The notes: generated by a model not told the origin, from the sequence alone. DNA of 64,000 nt from Bdellovibrionales bacterium (GCA_947502835.1 CANNBJ010000005.1:166429-230428); one strand, 5' to 3'; counted from the first letter of the stretch, positions 19,234 through 29,675 are shown. A program made the numbers and translations.

Positions 19234-19532
19234 GCGAAATCAAAGCCGCAAAGTTGACAGCATCCCAAATCGAGCTTGAGCTCAAGAACCTTCCGGATTG
19301 GAAGTTGAATCCAAATGGAGAGATCGAGAAGATTTTTGTTTTCAGCGGCTTTCCTCAGTCCCTCATGTTTGTCACCTCGGTCGGGTATCTGGCGGAATCG
19401 AAAAATCACCATCCTGACATGGTGATTCAATGGAACAAGGTGAAGCTTGCTTTGACCACCCATGACTCTGGTGGCATCACTCAGAAGGATTTCGAACTTG
19501 CCAAGATGGTGAACGGGCTGCCTCAGCTCTGA
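19230..19532 (+). CDS. phhB: 4a-hydroxytetrahydrobiopterin dehydratase (pterin carbinolamine dehydratase)
   Basis: A 100-residue protein of standard family length. The active-site histidines and context are in [24 protein letters not shown], and the front has the [21 protein letters not shown] helix. The family recycles pterin cofactor after aromatic amino-acid hydroxylation. No hydroxylase gene is nearby. The ATG overlaps the stop of dppF, so translation is coupled. Confidence 0.88.
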   Translation: MSEIKAAKLTASQIELELKNLPDWKLNPNGEIEKIFVFSGFPQSLMFVTSVGYLAESKNHHPDMVIQWNKVKLALTTHDSGGITQKDFELAKMVNGLPQL

Positions 19533-19675
19533 GTCACGAGTGACACCCCCGCATTTCTTTTCAGGTTTTCGTTTGCAAGTGTCCCATGGGTGTCGCCCAG
19601 CAGTTACATCTTGAAGTGATGTTTGTTGAGGGATAACATTAAAAGTAAATCATGCACTTTCGTGAGGAGTGGTAC

Positions 19676-19903
19676 ATGAGAAGTTTGCTTAAGATTGCGT
19701 TCGTGTTTCTTTCGGTCTCTGAGATCAATGCATTTGCGGATGGCAATCTCGGGGATAAGTGTTCTCTCATTCGTGCGTGCAATTCGGGTCTTGTGTGCGT
19801 GTATAGCGATGAAAAGCAAACCGCAATCTGTCAGTCCAGGTCTCAGCCACGTCCTAAAAAACCAGTTCAGATTGAAATCAAATCAAGCAAGTCTTCGAAG
19901 TAA
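19676..19903 (+). CDS. Small secreted protein, unknown function
   Basis: The ATG at 19676 follows GAGGAG and begins a signal peptide (MRSLLKIAFVFLSVSEINAFA), so I prefer it to the ATG at 19652. The mature part, about 54 residues, has four cysteines (KCSLIRACNSGLVCVYSD...C) and a Lys/Ser-rich tail. This spacing resembles small disulfide-stapled domains. No family is recognised. Confidence 0.5.
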   Translation: MRSLLKIAFVFLSVSEINAFADGNLGDKCSLIRACNSGLVCVYSDEKQTAICQSRSQPRPKKPVQIEIKSSKSSK

Positions 19904-19983
19904 AGGATTTTCGGGGTCGATTCCCGGTGGAAGCTTGAAGCTTTTTTAGGATTTTTCGAGCCTTTTTTGGTATTCTCCCGGCC

Positions 19984-21615
19984 ATGATTTCCACCCAGTT
20001 CAAAGTCCCGAATCCCGTCAATGAACCCATCCTCGGCTATCTGCCAGGATCAAAAGAGCGGACCGAGCTCAAGGAGGCACTCGCCTCGATCGAGAGGGAA
20101 GTGGTGGAGATTCCTTGCATCATCGGAGGCAAGGAAGTTCGAACCGGAACTATTTTCGAGGTTCGCATGCCGCACGATCACAAAACGGTGATCGCTCGAG
20201 TGCATTTGGCGGGGAAAGAACAAATTGCCATAGCGATCGACTCTGCACTTGCAGCGAAAAAGGCTTGGGAGTCGATGCCTTGGTCTGAGCGCGCGAGGAT
20301 TTTCCTGAAAGCCGCAGATCTCTTGGCCGGACCATGGCGCGCGCGAATCAATGCCGCCACCATGCATGGTCAATCCAAGAACGTTTACCAGGCCGAGATC
20401 GATTCCGCCTGCGAGCTTGCCGATTTCTTGCGGTTCAATGCGAAGTTCTACGAGCAGATCATTTCGGATCAGCCGTTTTCTCCTGCGGGAATCCATAACG
20501 CTGTCGATTATCGCCCGCTTGAGGGGTTTGTTTTTGCGGTAACTCCGTTCAATTTCACCGCAATTGCCGGCAATCTTCCCGCAGCCCCTGCCATGATCGG
20601 CAACACCGTGGTCTGGAAGCCATCCGAGCAGCAGAGTCTTGCGGCCTATCGCACGTATCAATTGTTCGAGGCGGCAGGGCTTCCTCCGGGCGTGATCAAT
20701 TTCGTGCCTGCGCCGGGTCCGGTGGCAGGTGAGGTTGCTCTTCATCATCCTGCGCTGGCGGGAGTTCATTTCACCGGGTCAAGCGCGACCTTCAATCACA
20801 TCACGCGAACCGTGGGGGCAGGCATCGAGGGCTACCACACCTATCCCCGCATTGTGGGCGAAACGGGGGGCAAGGATTTTGTGTTCGCGCATCCCTCTGC
20901 CGATCTGGATGTCCTGAATGTGGCGCTCATCCGGGGCGCTTTCGAGTATCAGGGTCAAAAGTGCTCGGCAGCCTCGCGTGCGTACATCCCGGCATCTCTT
21001 TGGCCAAAATTGAAGGATCGGCTCATCGAAGAGACTCGCGCCCTCAAGCAGGGAGATGTTCGCGATTTCCGGAATCTCGTCAATGCGGTGATTGATTCCC
21101 GCTCGTGCTCCAAGATTTCGACTTACCTGGAGCATGCGAAAACCACTGCAAGTTACTCTGTGCTTGCGGGAGGCGAGGTGGACACATCGGTCGGCTATTT
21201 TGTGAAGCCGACGCTTCTGCAAGCAACAGATCCAAAAGCCCGCACCCTGTCCGAGGAGATTTTCGGTCCGGTTCTCTCTCTTTATGTTTATGAGGATGCA
21301 AGGCTTGCGGATACGCTCAAACTTGTGAATGAGACTTCGCCCTATGCATTGACAGGGGCTGTGATCTCTCAGGATCGGATGGCGCTTCAAGCTGTTCTGC
21401 AAGAGCTTCGCCACTCGGCCGGGAATATCTACATCAACGACAAGCCGACGGGGGCAGTGGTGGGGCAGCAGCCGTTTGGTGGCGCTCGTCGATCGGGGAC
21501 GAATGACAAAGCGGGGAGCTCGATGAATCTTCTTCGCTGGATGAGTGCGCGGACCATCAAAGAAAACTTTGTCCCGCCCAAGCAGGTCTTGTATCCTTAC
21601 ATGAATGAAGCCTGA
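19984..21615 (+). CDS. pruA: L-glutamate gamma-semialdehyde (1-pyrroline-5-carboxylate) dehydrogenase
   Basis: A 543-residue aldehyde dehydrogenase that matches monofunctional P5C dehydrogenase. The catalytic glutamate is in GETGGKDF and the catalytic cysteine in FEYQGQKCSAASR. The Rossmann region is VTPFNFTAIAGN. It oxidises glutamate semialdehyde to glutamate with NAD. No proline dehydrogenase domain is fused. With arginase at the window start it would allow arginine breakdown to glutamate if an ornithine aminotransferase exists elsewhere. Confidence 0.9.
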   Translation: MISTQFKVPNPVNEPILGYLPGSKERTELKEALASIEREVVEIPCIIGGKEVRTGTIFEVRMPHDHKTVIARVHLAGKEQIAIAIDSALAAKKAWESMPWSERARIFLKAADLLAGPWRARINAATMHGQSKNVYQAEIDSACELADFLRFNAKFYEQIISDQPFSPAGIHNAVDYRPLEGFVFAVTPFNFTAIAGNLPAAPAMIGNTVVWKPSEQQSLAAYRTYQLFEAAGLPPGVINFVPAPGPVAGEVALHHPALAGVHFTGSSATFNHITRTVGAGIEGYHTYPRIVGETGGKDFVFAHPSADLDVLNVALIRGAFEYQGQKCSAASRAYIPASLWPKLKDRLIEETRALKQGDVRDFRNLVNAVIDSRSCSKISTYLEHAKTTASYSVLAGGEVDTSVGYFVKPTLLQATDPKARTLSEEIFGPVLSLYVYEDARLADTLKLVNETSPYALTGAVISQDRMALQAVLQELRHSAGNIYINDKPTGAVVGQQPFGGARRSGTNDKAGSSMNLLRWMSARTIKENFVPPKQVLYPYMNEA

Positions 21616-23101
21616 AAGCAGATATCAAGAGTACAAAACGCTCATGGGTCGAATTGCCGACCTCGACTTTGCCAATGCCGTTCTCGGATGGGATCAGCAG
21701 GTCTACATGCCGAAAAATGGAAGCGAAGGTCGGGGTCGTCAGATGGCGACTCTCTCCACCTTTTCCCACGAGCTTTTCACTTCAGGGAAACTCGAAGGAA
21801 TCCTTCGTGATCTTGCGGAGGAGCAAAATCTCGATGATTCCCAACGCTTCAATGTGCAGCGAACTCTGAAGGATGTGCTTCGAAAGAAGAAATATTCCGA
21901 GGCATTCGTCGAAGAAATGGCTCTCACCACCTCCAAGGCCTTTGGCGCCTGGCATGAGGCGAGGACCAAGCGCGATTTCAAGGTCTTCGAGCCGCTTCTT
22001 GCCAAAATAGTCGAGCTGAAGCGGCAGGAAGCCGAGTTTCTCGGGTACGAGGAACACCCCTACAATGCGCTGGTTGAGGATTACGAACCGGGCCTTCGGG
22101 TATCGAGGATTGACGAGGTGTTTGATCAGGTCAAGCGCGAGCTGTTCCCTTTCACTCGCGAAATCGCAGCGAGGTTCAAGCCGGATACCTCCTTTCTCGC
22201 GAAAACCTTTCCAAAGGAGAAACAGTGGGAGTTTTCAAAACGCATCATCGAAAAGATGGGGTACGACTTTGAGTCAGGCCGCGCGGACGACGCCCCACAT
22301 CCGTTTTGTACGACCTTTGCCCCGGGGGATGTGCGGATTACCATCAGGAGCGCCGAAAATGAGTTCAATATGATGCTCTTTGCTGCAGTTCATGAGGCAG
22401 GGCATGCACTTTATGAACTCGGGCTTCCGCAGCGCGAACAGTATGGACTCCCTCTGGGCTCGGCACTTTCAATGGCATTTCATGAGAGTCAGTCCCGTTT
22501 CTGGGAAAACTCCATCGGGAGATCCTTGCCGTTCTGGAAGGGGCAGTACGGCACGCTTCAGAAGCTGTTCCCTGAGAACCTTGCTGGGGTATCGCTTGCG
22601 GATTTCTACCGGGGAGTGAATGCGGTGGAGCCTTCCTTCATAAGGGTGGAAGCGGATGAACTGACCTATCACGCCCATATTTACATCCGGTATTTGATCG
22701 AGAAGGCGCTCATGAGCAGGGAGATCGAGGTGAAGGACATTCCCTCGTTCTGGAATGACCGCTACCAAGAGTACCTTGGCATTCGTCCGTCGCACGATGG
22801 GGAAGGGTGCCTTCAAGACGTGCATTGGTCGTACGGGTCTTTCGGGTATTTTCCGACCTATTCCTTTGGAAGTTTTTATGCAGCCCAACTGCACGCGGCA
22901 ATGAAGCGGGATCTTCCTGATTTTGATGGCAAGGTGGAACGAGGGGAGTTTTCAGCGATCTTGAAGTGGCTGCGCGAGAAGGTTCATGTGCACGGGAAAC
23001 GGTATTCTTCGGATGAGTTGCTGACTCGGGTCACGGGGGAGCCGCTCAATGGGAATCATTTTATGAGTGGGATGCGTGTCAAGTACGGAGCCTTGGGTTG
23101 A
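21605..23101 (+). CDS. Carboxypeptidase Taq, M32 family metallopeptidase
   Basis: A 498-residue protein of full M32 length. The zinc site is HEAGHALYELG, followed by HESQSRFWEN, which supplies the third ligand and a family signature. It also has the TTFAPGDVRITIR and IRPSHDGEGCLQDVHWSYGSFGYFPTYSFGSFYAAQ blocks. It removes C-terminal residues from peptides in the cytoplasm. It overlaps the end of the P5C dehydrogenase gene by 11 bases, suggesting joint use in peptide and amino-acid catabolism. Confidence 0.92.
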   Translation: MKPESRYQEYKTLMGRIADLDFANAVLGWDQQVYMPKNGSEGRGRQMATLSTFSHELFTSGKLEGILRDLAEEQNLDDSQRFNVQRTLKDVLRKKKYSEAFVEEMALTTSKAFGAWHEARTKRDFKVFEPLLAKIVELKRQEAEFLGYEEHPYNALVEDYEPGLRVSRIDEVFDQVKRELFPFTREIAARFKPDTSFLAKTFPKEKQWEFSKRIIEKMGYDFESGRADDAPHPFCTTFAPGDVRITIRSAENEFNMMLFAAVHEAGHALYELGLPQREQYGLPLGSALSMAFHESQSRFWENSIGRSLPFWKGQYGTLQKLFPENLAGVSLADFYRGVNAVEPSFIRVEADELTYHAHIYIRYLIEKALMSREIEVKDIPSFWNDRYQEYLGIRPSHDGEGCLQDVHWSYGSFGYFPTYSFGSFYAAQLHAAMKRDLPDFDGKVERGEFSAILKWLREKVHVHGKRYSSDELLTRVTGEPLNGNHFMSGMRVKYGALG

Positions 23102-23152
23102 ATCGAAGTCTTCCGCAGGATTAATTTTTATACTGGCCAAATATAAAAAAGA

Positions 23153-23182
23153 TTGACTTAGTCAGGTATTCTCGAGTAGATT
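23153..23182 (+). promoter_or_regulatory. Possible promoter for the secreted protein at 23203
   Basis: TTGACT (23153-23158) and TAGATT (23177-23182) are 18 bases apart. They lie about 20 bases upstream of the ATG, which has GGGAG ahead of it. The surrounding sequence is AT-rich. Confidence 0.35.
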
Positions 23183-23202
23183 CCGCCCGTCGGGAGTAAT
23201 GT

Positions 23203-23760
23203 ATGAAATTCAATCTTGTCTTTGGTCTGTTTGTTTTGGGAATGAGTGGAATGGCCTCCGCCGATGTCGTGTGTGAGGCGATCAAGAGCAATTCCGGGGT
23301 TCAGGTGATCCGTGGAGTTCGCATCAGTCATGACTCGGTCAAGTTCAAGAAGACCACTTGGTTCGGGGTTGATTCCCAGGCCCGGGATCGGGCGTTTCGG
23401 GCATGCTCCGAGGTTTCAAATTCAACACAGTGCTCTAAAACGATGCCGCATCCCTCTGATCGCTACATGAATGTCGGGGATCCCGGATTCGGACCGAGAA
23501 TGTATGTGGAGAACTCCACCAAGGCCGGCGTGCTCACGCTCCAGTGGGCTCCTGCGGATGTCGTGAAGCACTACCCCTCCGATTACTCCAGTCTGCACGG
23601 AAAATATTTTGCCTTCTTCTCCCGATGCGAAGAGGCCCGCGCCGAACTTGCCCAGGATGTGGTGGGGAGCTACCACAGGGACTTCCTTCGTGTTGCGCGT
23701 GAAAAGTTCCTGAGGGAACATCCGGTTCTTGAAACCAACGATTGGCGCCTTGCTCCCTGA
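23203..23760 (+). CDS. Secreted protein, unknown function
   Basis: A 185-residue protein with a signal peptide (MKFNLVFGLFVLGMSGMASA). The mature part has four cysteines and a basic C-terminal helix (FLRVAREKFLREHP). No family is recognised. It stands alone on the plus strand between the M32 peptidase and the convergent ntrX. Confidence 0.6.
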   Translation: MKFNLVFGLFVLGMSGMASADVVCEAIKSNSGVQVIRGVRISHDSVKFKKTTWFGVDSQARDRAFRACSEVSNSTQCSKTMPHPSDRYMNVGDPGFGPRMYVENSTKAGVLTLQWAPADVVKHYPSDYSSLHGKYFAFFSRCEEARAELAQDVVGSYHRDFLRVAREKFLREHPVLETNDWRLAP

Positions 23761-23761
23761 T

Positions 23762-23785
23762 CGGCAGGTTTGAACTCAGCTGCCG
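23762..23785. terminator. Weak stem-loop at the convergent junction before ntrX
   Basis: CGGCAG (23762-23767) pairs with CTGCCG (23780-23785) across a 12-base loop, directly after the stop of the secreted-protein gene. Only a short T-run follows, and one arm lies in the end of ntrX. Confidence 0.25.
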
Positions 23786-25182
23786 GTTTCGATTCCGAAG
23801 GATTTCATCCTACGATGCAAATAGGTGCGTTCGATTCCAAGGACCTGCGCGGTCTTTGAAATATTCCAGCCGTTTTCTTTCAGGGCCTGGATGATGTATT
23901 CCCGCTCGAACTCGGTCTTCGCGTCCTTGAGGGATCTGCCAGAGGAAACTGCGATCGCCCCTTGGGGATTTGGCTCCGATCCCCCAAGGCTCGACCCGGA
24001 ATAGGCGGTGTCGCCCAGGTGAATGCGAAGCTCTTCGGGCGTGATGGTCGCATCGCTCTCTCCGGATCCCTGGAGAATCACCAGTCGTTCGAGCAGGTTT
24101 CGGAGTTCGCGAACATTTCCGGGCCAAGGATACGCTTGAAGCAGGGAGAGCGAGTCCCGGGCGAGCTCGCGTTTTGGCTTTTGGTGGATTTGCGCGAATT
24201 CGCCGAGGAAAGAATCACACAGTTGTGGAATGTCGCTTTTCCGGTCCCGAAGGGCAGGTACATGGATCCGGATTACGTTGAGTCTGAAATAGAGATCCTC
24301 CCGGAAGCCGCCTTTTGAGATTTCTTGTTTCAGGTCTTTGTTGGTAGCCGCAATGATTCGAACATCGACCGAATGGGTCTCCTGTCCTCCGACGCGCTCG
24401 AACTTCTGTTCCTGAAGAATTCGAAGGATCTTCGCTTGCGTTTTGGTCGACATGTCGCCGATCTCATCAAGAAAAAGGGTGCCATGGTCGGCCAGGTCAA
24501 AACGTCCGCGGCGAAGCTGGGTTGCGCCCGTGAATGCGCCTTTTTCGTGGCCGAAAAGCTCGCTCTCGATCAACTCCTCGGGGATTGCGGCACAGTTCAC
24601 TTCGATGAAGGGCTTTTTGAATCTTTGGGAGAGCGCATGCAGGGTCTGTGCGATCACTTCCTTTCCTGTTCCGTTTTCGCCGGTGATCAGCACGGAGCTG
24701 TTGGTAGGTGCGACCCTCCTGATCATCTCGCGGATCTGCATCATGGGTTCGCTCTCGCCAATGATGGGACGCTTGGTGGCAAGCTGCTTGCGGAGTGCCT
24801 GGTTCTCTTCGATCAAATCGCGTGCGGACAGCGCGTTGCGGATCAATACGAGCAGTCGATCGAGCTCGATCGGTTTCTCCATGAAGTCAAAAGCCCCGAG
24901 TTTGGTGGCTTTCACGGCGGTCTCAATATTCCCGTGACCGGACATGATGAGGACCGGGGAATCCACTCCGCGCTTTTTGAGCTCTTGAAGCGCGGTCATG
25001 CCGTCCATCTCGGGCATCCAGATGTCGAGGAGGATGAGACTCGGATCGTGCTTTTGAGCGAGTTCAATTCCTGTGATCGCGTTGTGAGCTGTGATGGTCC
25101 GGTAGCCCTCATCCGAGAGAGCGCCTGCGAGGGAGTCTCGGATCGAGGTTTCATCATCAATGATCAGGATGGTCCGGCTCAT
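23776..25182 (-). CDS. ntrX: Sigma-54-dependent response regulator, NtrX-like
   Basis: A 468-residue protein. The receiver domain (about 1-120) has the phospho-acceptor in LLDIWMPEMDG. The AAA+ domain (about 140-370) has Walker A GENGTGKE and an intact GAFTGA loop for sigma-54 contact. A Fis-type helix-turn-helix (LGIERTYLHRRMKSFGI) ends the protein and is characteristic of NtrX. Its start overlaps the stop of ntrY by 4 bases. It is expected to activate sigma-54 promoters in response to the NtrY kinase. Confidence 0.93.
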   Translation of the reverse strand: MSRTILIIDDETSIRDSLAGALSDEGYRTITAHNAITGIELAQKHDPSLILLDIWMPEMDGMTALQELKKRGVDSPVLIMSGHGNIETAVKATKLGAFDFMEKPIELDRLLVLIRNALSARDLIEENQALRKQLATKRPIIGESEPMMQIREMIRRVAPTNSSVLITGENGTGKEVIAQTLHALSQRFKKPFIEVNCAAIPEELIESELFGHEKGAFTGATQLRRGRFDLADHGTLFLDEIGDMSTKTQAKILRILQEQKFERVGGQETHSVDVRIIAATNKDLKQEISKGGFREDLYFRLNVIRIHVPALRDRKSDIPQLCDSFLGEFAQIHQKPKRELARDSLSLLQAYPWPGNVRELRNLLERLVILQGSGESDATITPEELRIHLGDTAYSGSSLGGSEPNPQGAIAVSSGRSLKDAKTEFEREYIIQALKENGWNISKTAQVLGIERTYLHRRMKSFGIETGS

Positions 25183-27428
25183 GTCGCAAGCTTAGCCGTT
25201 TTCAGGGGAAGCTCAATCATAAAAACGGTGCCTTCCTCCGGTACGGAAGAGACGCGAATGTATCCTCCGTGATCGTTGATGATGCGCTTTACAATGGCAA
25301 GTCCGAGTCCTGTGCCCTCCGACTTGGTGGAAAAGTAGGGCTCAAATGCCCTTTCCTGCACTTCTTCGGACATTCCCGGGCCGTTGTCGCGGATCGTGAG
25401 AGCCGCAATTTCGAGCTTTTCATTGAAATGCGTTTCAACTTCGATGCGCCCCGGGCCTGAGCGGGTCACGGATTTGATCGCTGCGATCCCGTTGTCAATC
25501 AGGTTTAGGATTACGCGCTTGATCTGGTCGCGATCAAGATTCAGGACGGGAAGCGAAGGCTCGAGTTTTGTGATGAAATGAATCTCGGGATGCGCGGAGA
25601 GGTAGAGTTGCATCGTTTCCTGGATGAGGTCGTTCAGCTGATTCGGGGTAGGGGTCACCTCGGGCAATCTCGCAAAGTTCGAGAACTCGTTCACCATCTC
25701 CTTCAGCTCATCAGTGTGCTGGATGATCACGGTGGTGCACTCTTGAAGCAGTTGCCCGTCTTTGCCTTGAAGGTTTTGAAGCCTTCTCTGGAGTCGTTGT
25801 GCCGAGAGTTTGATCGGGGTGAGGGGGTTCTTGATTTCGTGGGCGATTCTTTTTGCGACTTCCCGCCACGCCATCTCCCGCTGGCCCTTTACAAGATAGG
25901 TCACATCATCGATCACGGCAACGGCACCCACCACTTGCCCGCGTTCCTTCAGGGGCGAGGAAATCGCGGTCAGGTTCTTGATCTCTCCGGCAACCTTACC
26001 GGTCCAGCTTACCTCGCGATCCATTCGGGAGAGATCCCCGAGGGCTGCCTGGAGAACCTTCACAATCGACTCGTTCTCGGTGCCCGTAAACGTCGGTCCG
26101 AGCATTCGCTCGGGCGCAGCCTGGTCTTGCGGGTTCGAATCGGGCAGGTCGAGCAGGGATCGCGCGGCATCATTCAGAATCAAGATGCGGCCCGAGGCGT
26201 CGACCAGAATGACTCCAGTCGCAATGGTGGTCAGGATCGCCTCGAGTTGTTGAGTTCGCTGACGGAGTGTTGCCTGATTGTTTTTCAGGTCGGAGGTCAT
26301 CTTGTTGAAGCTTTCCACCAGAGTCGCAATTTCGTCGTTACCGGTTTTCTCGATCTGAACATCGAGGCGCCCGCGTCCGACCTCTTGGGCGGCCTTCACC
26401 AGACGCTCGACCGGCACAGTGAGCTCGCGCGCAAGATAAAGACCGAGCCAAATCTCGGCAAAGATGATCAGAAGGGTGATCAGGATCAAGATGATGAGAT
26501 AGGTGGTCTTGATCGGGTATTTGAGAGGGTTGATGTCTTGATAATCCTCGGCCGTGCGGGCGATCTGACCTGCCCGATTGGTCAGGTTCATGGGAATCAA
26601 TGAATTCACCACGACGAGCGCACGGACCCTACCCGAGGTGTAATCCACTGCAGGGATGATCGAGCGCACAAGGTCGGCATGTCCGATGGTCTGGATGAAG
26701 GAGAGCTTGTTTCCCTGAAACCCCTGTTTGAGACGATCCAGACTCAAGCGGACATAGGCAAACGGAGTATTGGCTCTGGATCCGGGGTCCATCACCAGTG
26801 TCGGATCCTCGAGGGGGTCGGTGTAGATCTCGACCGCGTTCAGCGCGTAGAGCGCCCGGAGCTGTTCGAGCTGGTTGACAAGCGCAGGCGTAATCTGGCG
26901 CTTCCGGCTCATGAGGGGGGAATGGAGTTGTTTTCCGATCAGGGTCGCGAAATGGGTCGAGAGGTTTTCCGCGTTCTTGTAGTAAAGATTCGTGATCTCG
27001 AGCGAGGACTGGAGGGTGTTCTGGATTTTCAGCGAAAACCATTTATCAAAGCTTTGGTTGATGTAAAGGGCCGAGATCGCGAAAACGGTCAGGGTGGGGA
27101 TGATGGAGAACCCGATGAAGGCGGTCACCAGCTTGGTCTTGAGCCTTGAGCCCAGGATCTGGCTTCGACGCTCAAAGAAGATCTTGCCGACGTTTTTGAA
27201 AATGAGCCACAAAAGGCCCATCAGGATCACAATGTTGAAATTGATGAGCCCGAAAAAGAAAATCGAATTCACAAAAGGAAGGCTCGAGGAGATCTTGCCA
27301 AGCCTGAATTCCACCAGTGTGAGGAGCACAAGGGCGATGAAAAGCCCGGCCATGATCGCGCGTTCCCGGCGCCGTTTCCGAAGCTCTTTTTGTTCCAGCC
27401 TGTCCAACATCGCGGCCGAGATTATCAT
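25179..27428 (-). CDS. ntrY: NtrY-like membrane sensor histidine kinase
   Basis: A 749-residue protein. Three hydrophobic helices lie near residues 25-42, 55-77 and 97-122. An extracytoplasmic region follows, then a fourth helix (about 305-327). Next come a HAMP domain, a PAS domain (GVILVDASGRILILNDAARSLL), the HisKA histidine in RIAHEIKNPLTPIKLSAQRL and an ATPase domain with DNGPGMS and GTGLGLAIVKRI. This is the NtrY layout. The ATG of proS lies only 36 bases away in the opposite direction. Confidence 0.93.
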   Translation of the reverse strand: MIISAAMLDRLEQKELRKRRRERAIMAGLFIALVLLTLVEFRLGKISSSLPFVNSIFFFGLINFNIVILMGLLWLIFKNVGKIFFERRSQILGSRLKTKLVTAFIGFSIIPTLTVFAISALYINQSFDKWFSLKIQNTLQSSLEITNLYYKNAENLSTHFATLIGKQLHSPLMSRKRQITPALVNQLEQLRALYALNAVEIYTDPLEDPTLVMDPGSRANTPFAYVRLSLDRLKQGFQGNKLSFIQTIGHADLVRSIIPAVDYTSGRVRALVVVNSLIPMNLTNRAGQIARTAEDYQDINPLKYPIKTTYLIILILITLLIIFAEIWLGLYLARELTVPVERLVKAAQEVGRGRLDVQIEKTGNDEIATLVESFNKMTSDLKNNQATLRQRTQQLEAILTTIATGVILVDASGRILILNDAARSLLDLPDSNPQDQAAPERMLGPTFTGTENESIVKVLQAALGDLSRMDREVSWTGKVAGEIKNLTAISSPLKERGQVVGAVAVIDDVTYLVKGQREMAWREVAKRIAHEIKNPLTPIKLSAQRLQRRLQNLQGKDGQLLQECTTVIIQHTDELKEMVNEFSNFARLPEVTPTPNQLNDLIQETMQLYLSAHPEIHFITKLEPSLPVLNLDRDQIKRVILNLIDNGIAAIKSVTRSGPGRIEVETHFNEKLEIAALTIRDNGPGMSEEVQERAFEPYFSTKSEGTGLGLAIVKRIINDHGGYIRVSSVPEEGTVFMIELPLKTAKLAT

Positions 27429-27463
27429 GGATTTTGGCGTGAAATCGAACTAATCTAGCCGGC

Positions 27464-28936
27464 ATGGCAGAAAAAATCACCCCCCGCACCGAAGACTTTC
27501 CCCAATGGTATCAGGACGTGGTCCTTCAGGCCCGATTGGCCGATTACAGCCCGGTAAAAGGGTGCATGGTGATCCGCCCGAACGGGTACTCCATCTGGGA
27601 GCGCATTCAAAAGGAACTCAATGATCGGATCAAGGCCTCCGGGGTCCGGAATGCCTATTTTCCGATGTTCATTCCCGAGAGCTTCATCAAGAAGGAAGCC
27701 GACCATGTCGAGGGCTTTGCTCCGCAGGTTGCCGTTGTGACCCATGCCGGAGCCAAGGATCTCGAGGAGAGACTCGTGGTCAGGCCAACCTCCGAGACCA
27801 TCATCAACTCGATGTTTGCCAAGTGGGTGCAGAGCTATCGCGATCTCCCGCTCCTCATCAATCAGTGGGCAAACGTGGTTCGATGGGAAATGCGGACTCG
27901 ATTGTTTCTTCGAACCACAGAATTCCTCTGGCAGGAGGGACATACTTGTCACGCCACACTTGAGGATGCAGAACTCTTCACTCAAAAAATGCTTAAGGTG
28001 TATCACGAGTTCTCCGAGAACGTGCTTGCCATGCCCGTTGTGCCCGGCATGAAATCCGAGGCCGAAAAATTCGCGGGCGCGCTCAGAACCTATTGCATCG
28101 AAGCGATGATGCAGGACGGGAAGGCGCTTCAGGCCGGAACATCACACAATCTTTCGGATCACTTCGCAAAAGCGTTCGATACGATGTTCCTCGACAAGGA
28201 TGGAAAGCAGAAGCATGTGTTCCAGACCAGCTGGGGTGTTTCCACCCGTTTGATCGGGGGCATGATCATGACCCATTCGGATGACAAAGGTTTGGTTCTT
28301 CCTCCCATGCTGGCCGAAACCCATGTTGTGATTGTTCCGATCGTGCCGAAGGCTGCAATGGCGGAAAGCGTGTATCACGCCGCAGACCAGCTTGCATCCT
28401 CCATTCAGGAACATGCGGATGCCCGCAAGCTTCCGTATCGCCTCGGTGTTTCCGTCGACAAGGACGAGACCAAGCAAGCCGGATGGAAGTTCCACGAGTA
28501 TGAACTCATCGGAATCCCGATCCGGATTGAGATCGGTCCGCGCGACCTTGAAAAGGGTCAGGCTGTTTTCACCCGGCGTGACCTCGGAGTGAAGGAATTC
28601 ATTCCACTGGCGGATCTCCCAGCGAGGGTTTCAAAAGAGCTGGTGGCAATGCAGGCGGAACTACTTGCCAAAGCAAAAGCTCATCGCGATCAGAACATTC
28701 ATGCCGTGAGTGATTATGCGACCTTCAAGCAAATGATCGATGAGAAGGGCGGCTTCTATAAAGTACCTTGGGGCTTGGATCGTGCCGCCGAGGAACAGAT
28801 CAAGGATGAAACCAAGGCCACACTCCGGTGCATCCTCCTCGATGAGGGATTCAAGCCAATTCCTGCAAATGCTCCGTGCTTCAAGACCGGCAAGACGGAT
28901 GGAACCGTGATGGCGATTTTCGCCCGGTCGTATTGA
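27464..28936 (+). CDS. proS: Prolyl-tRNA synthetase, type 3 (archaeal/eukaryote-like)
   Basis: A 490-residue class II synthetase. Motif 2 region is [24 protein letters not shown] and motif 3 is [24 protein letters not shown]. It lacks the editing insertion of the common bacterial type, and the C-terminal domain ends in a tyrosine (AIFARSY), as in type-3 enzymes. It charges tRNA-Pro in the cytoplasm. pyrF starts 10 bases after its stop. Confidence 0.95.
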   Translation: MAEKITPRTEDFPQWYQDVVLQARLADYSPVKGCMVIRPNGYSIWERIQKELNDRIKASGVRNAYFPMFIPESFIKKEADHVEGFAPQVAVVTHAGAKDLEERLVVRPTSETIINSMFAKWVQSYRDLPLLINQWANVVRWEMRTRLFLRTTEFLWQEGHTCHATLEDAELFTQKMLKVYHEFSENVLAMPVVPGMKSEAEKFAGALRTYCIEAMMQDGKALQAGTSHNLSDHFAKAFDTMFLDKDGKQKHVFQTSWGVSTRLIGGMIMTHSDDKGLVLPPMLAETHVVIVPIVPKAAMAESVYHAADQLASSIQEHADARKLPYRLGVSVDKDETKQAGWKFHEYELIGIPIRIEIGPRDLEKGQAVFTRRDLGVKEFIPLADLPARVSKELVAMQAELLAKAKAHRDQNIHAVSDYATFKQMIDEKGGFYKVPWGLDRAAEEQIKDETKATLRCILLDEGFKPIPANAPCFKTGKTDGTVMAIFARSY

Positions 28937-28946
28937 GGAATCCCTG

Positions 28947-29675
28947 ATGGCAACCGAGCTGGTGGTCGCACTTGACTACTCTGAACGCAAATCAGCCGAG
29001 ATCCTGATGGATGAGCTCCACGGGCTTCCGGTCGTGTACAAGATCGGGCTTGAGCTTTTCATGTCGGTGGACTCGAATTGGATTCAGGCGATTACGGGAA
29101 GTGGTGAGCGGATCTTCCTGGATCTCAAGTTTCATGACATTCCAAACACCGTTGCGCAAGCGGCGGTAAAGGCCTCAAAGCTCGGCGTGGAATTCATGAC
29201 TGTGCATCTCTCGGGTGGGAAGCGTATGCTCGATGAACTTGACATTCGCCTGCAGGAGGCAACAATTTCAGGCGAAATCACCTCGCGTCCGAAGATCCTG
29301 GGAGTCAGTGTCCTTACCTCATTCCTCGAAGAGGAGTGGGTTGCAAATGTTTCGCGGATGGCGAAACTTACCGGTGTCAGGACCATACAGGATACGGTGA
29401 ATCACTTTGCGGATCTTGCCCATTCCCACCCTGCAGTTCAGGGAATGGTTTGCTCGCCCAAGGAAATCGAGGCGGTAAGGTTCAAGTATCCGGAGTTGTA
29501 TCTGATGATCCCGGGAGTCAGGATGGAAGGTTCGGCGTTGAACGACCAGGCTCGTGTGATGACTCCGGCCCAAGCGATGAAAGCGGGCGCCTCGGCCATT
29601 GTTGTGGGGCGACCGATCACTCAATCGCAGAATCCGCGCAAATCCGCGGAAGAATTCCTGAGAGAAATCCAATGA
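28947..29675 (+). CDS. pyrF: Orotidine 5'-phosphate decarboxylase
   Basis: A 242-residue TIM-barrel enzyme of full length. The catalytic DLKFHDIPNTV motif is at about residue 60 and the phosphate-binding GASAIVVGRPIT near the end. It makes UMP in pyrimidine synthesis. Its stop overlaps the start of rlmB (ATGA), so proS-pyrF-rlmB probably form one operon. Confidence 0.95.
   Translation: MATELVVALDYSERKSAEILMDELHGLPVVYKIGLELFMSVDSNWIQAITGSGERIFLDLKFHDIPNTVAQAAVKASKLGVEFMTVHLSGGKRMLDELDIRLQEATISGEITSRPKILGVSVLTSFLEEEWVANVSRMAKLTGVRTIQDTVNHFADLAHSHPAVQGMVCSPKEIEAVRFKYPELYLMIPGVRMEGSALNDQARVMTPAQAMKAGASAIVVGRPITQSQNPRKSAEEFLREIQ

Noticed and set aside
19926-19950. AAGCTT-GAAGCTT repeat with T-run before pruA
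   Set aside because: The possible stem is too short and AT-rich to call a terminator.
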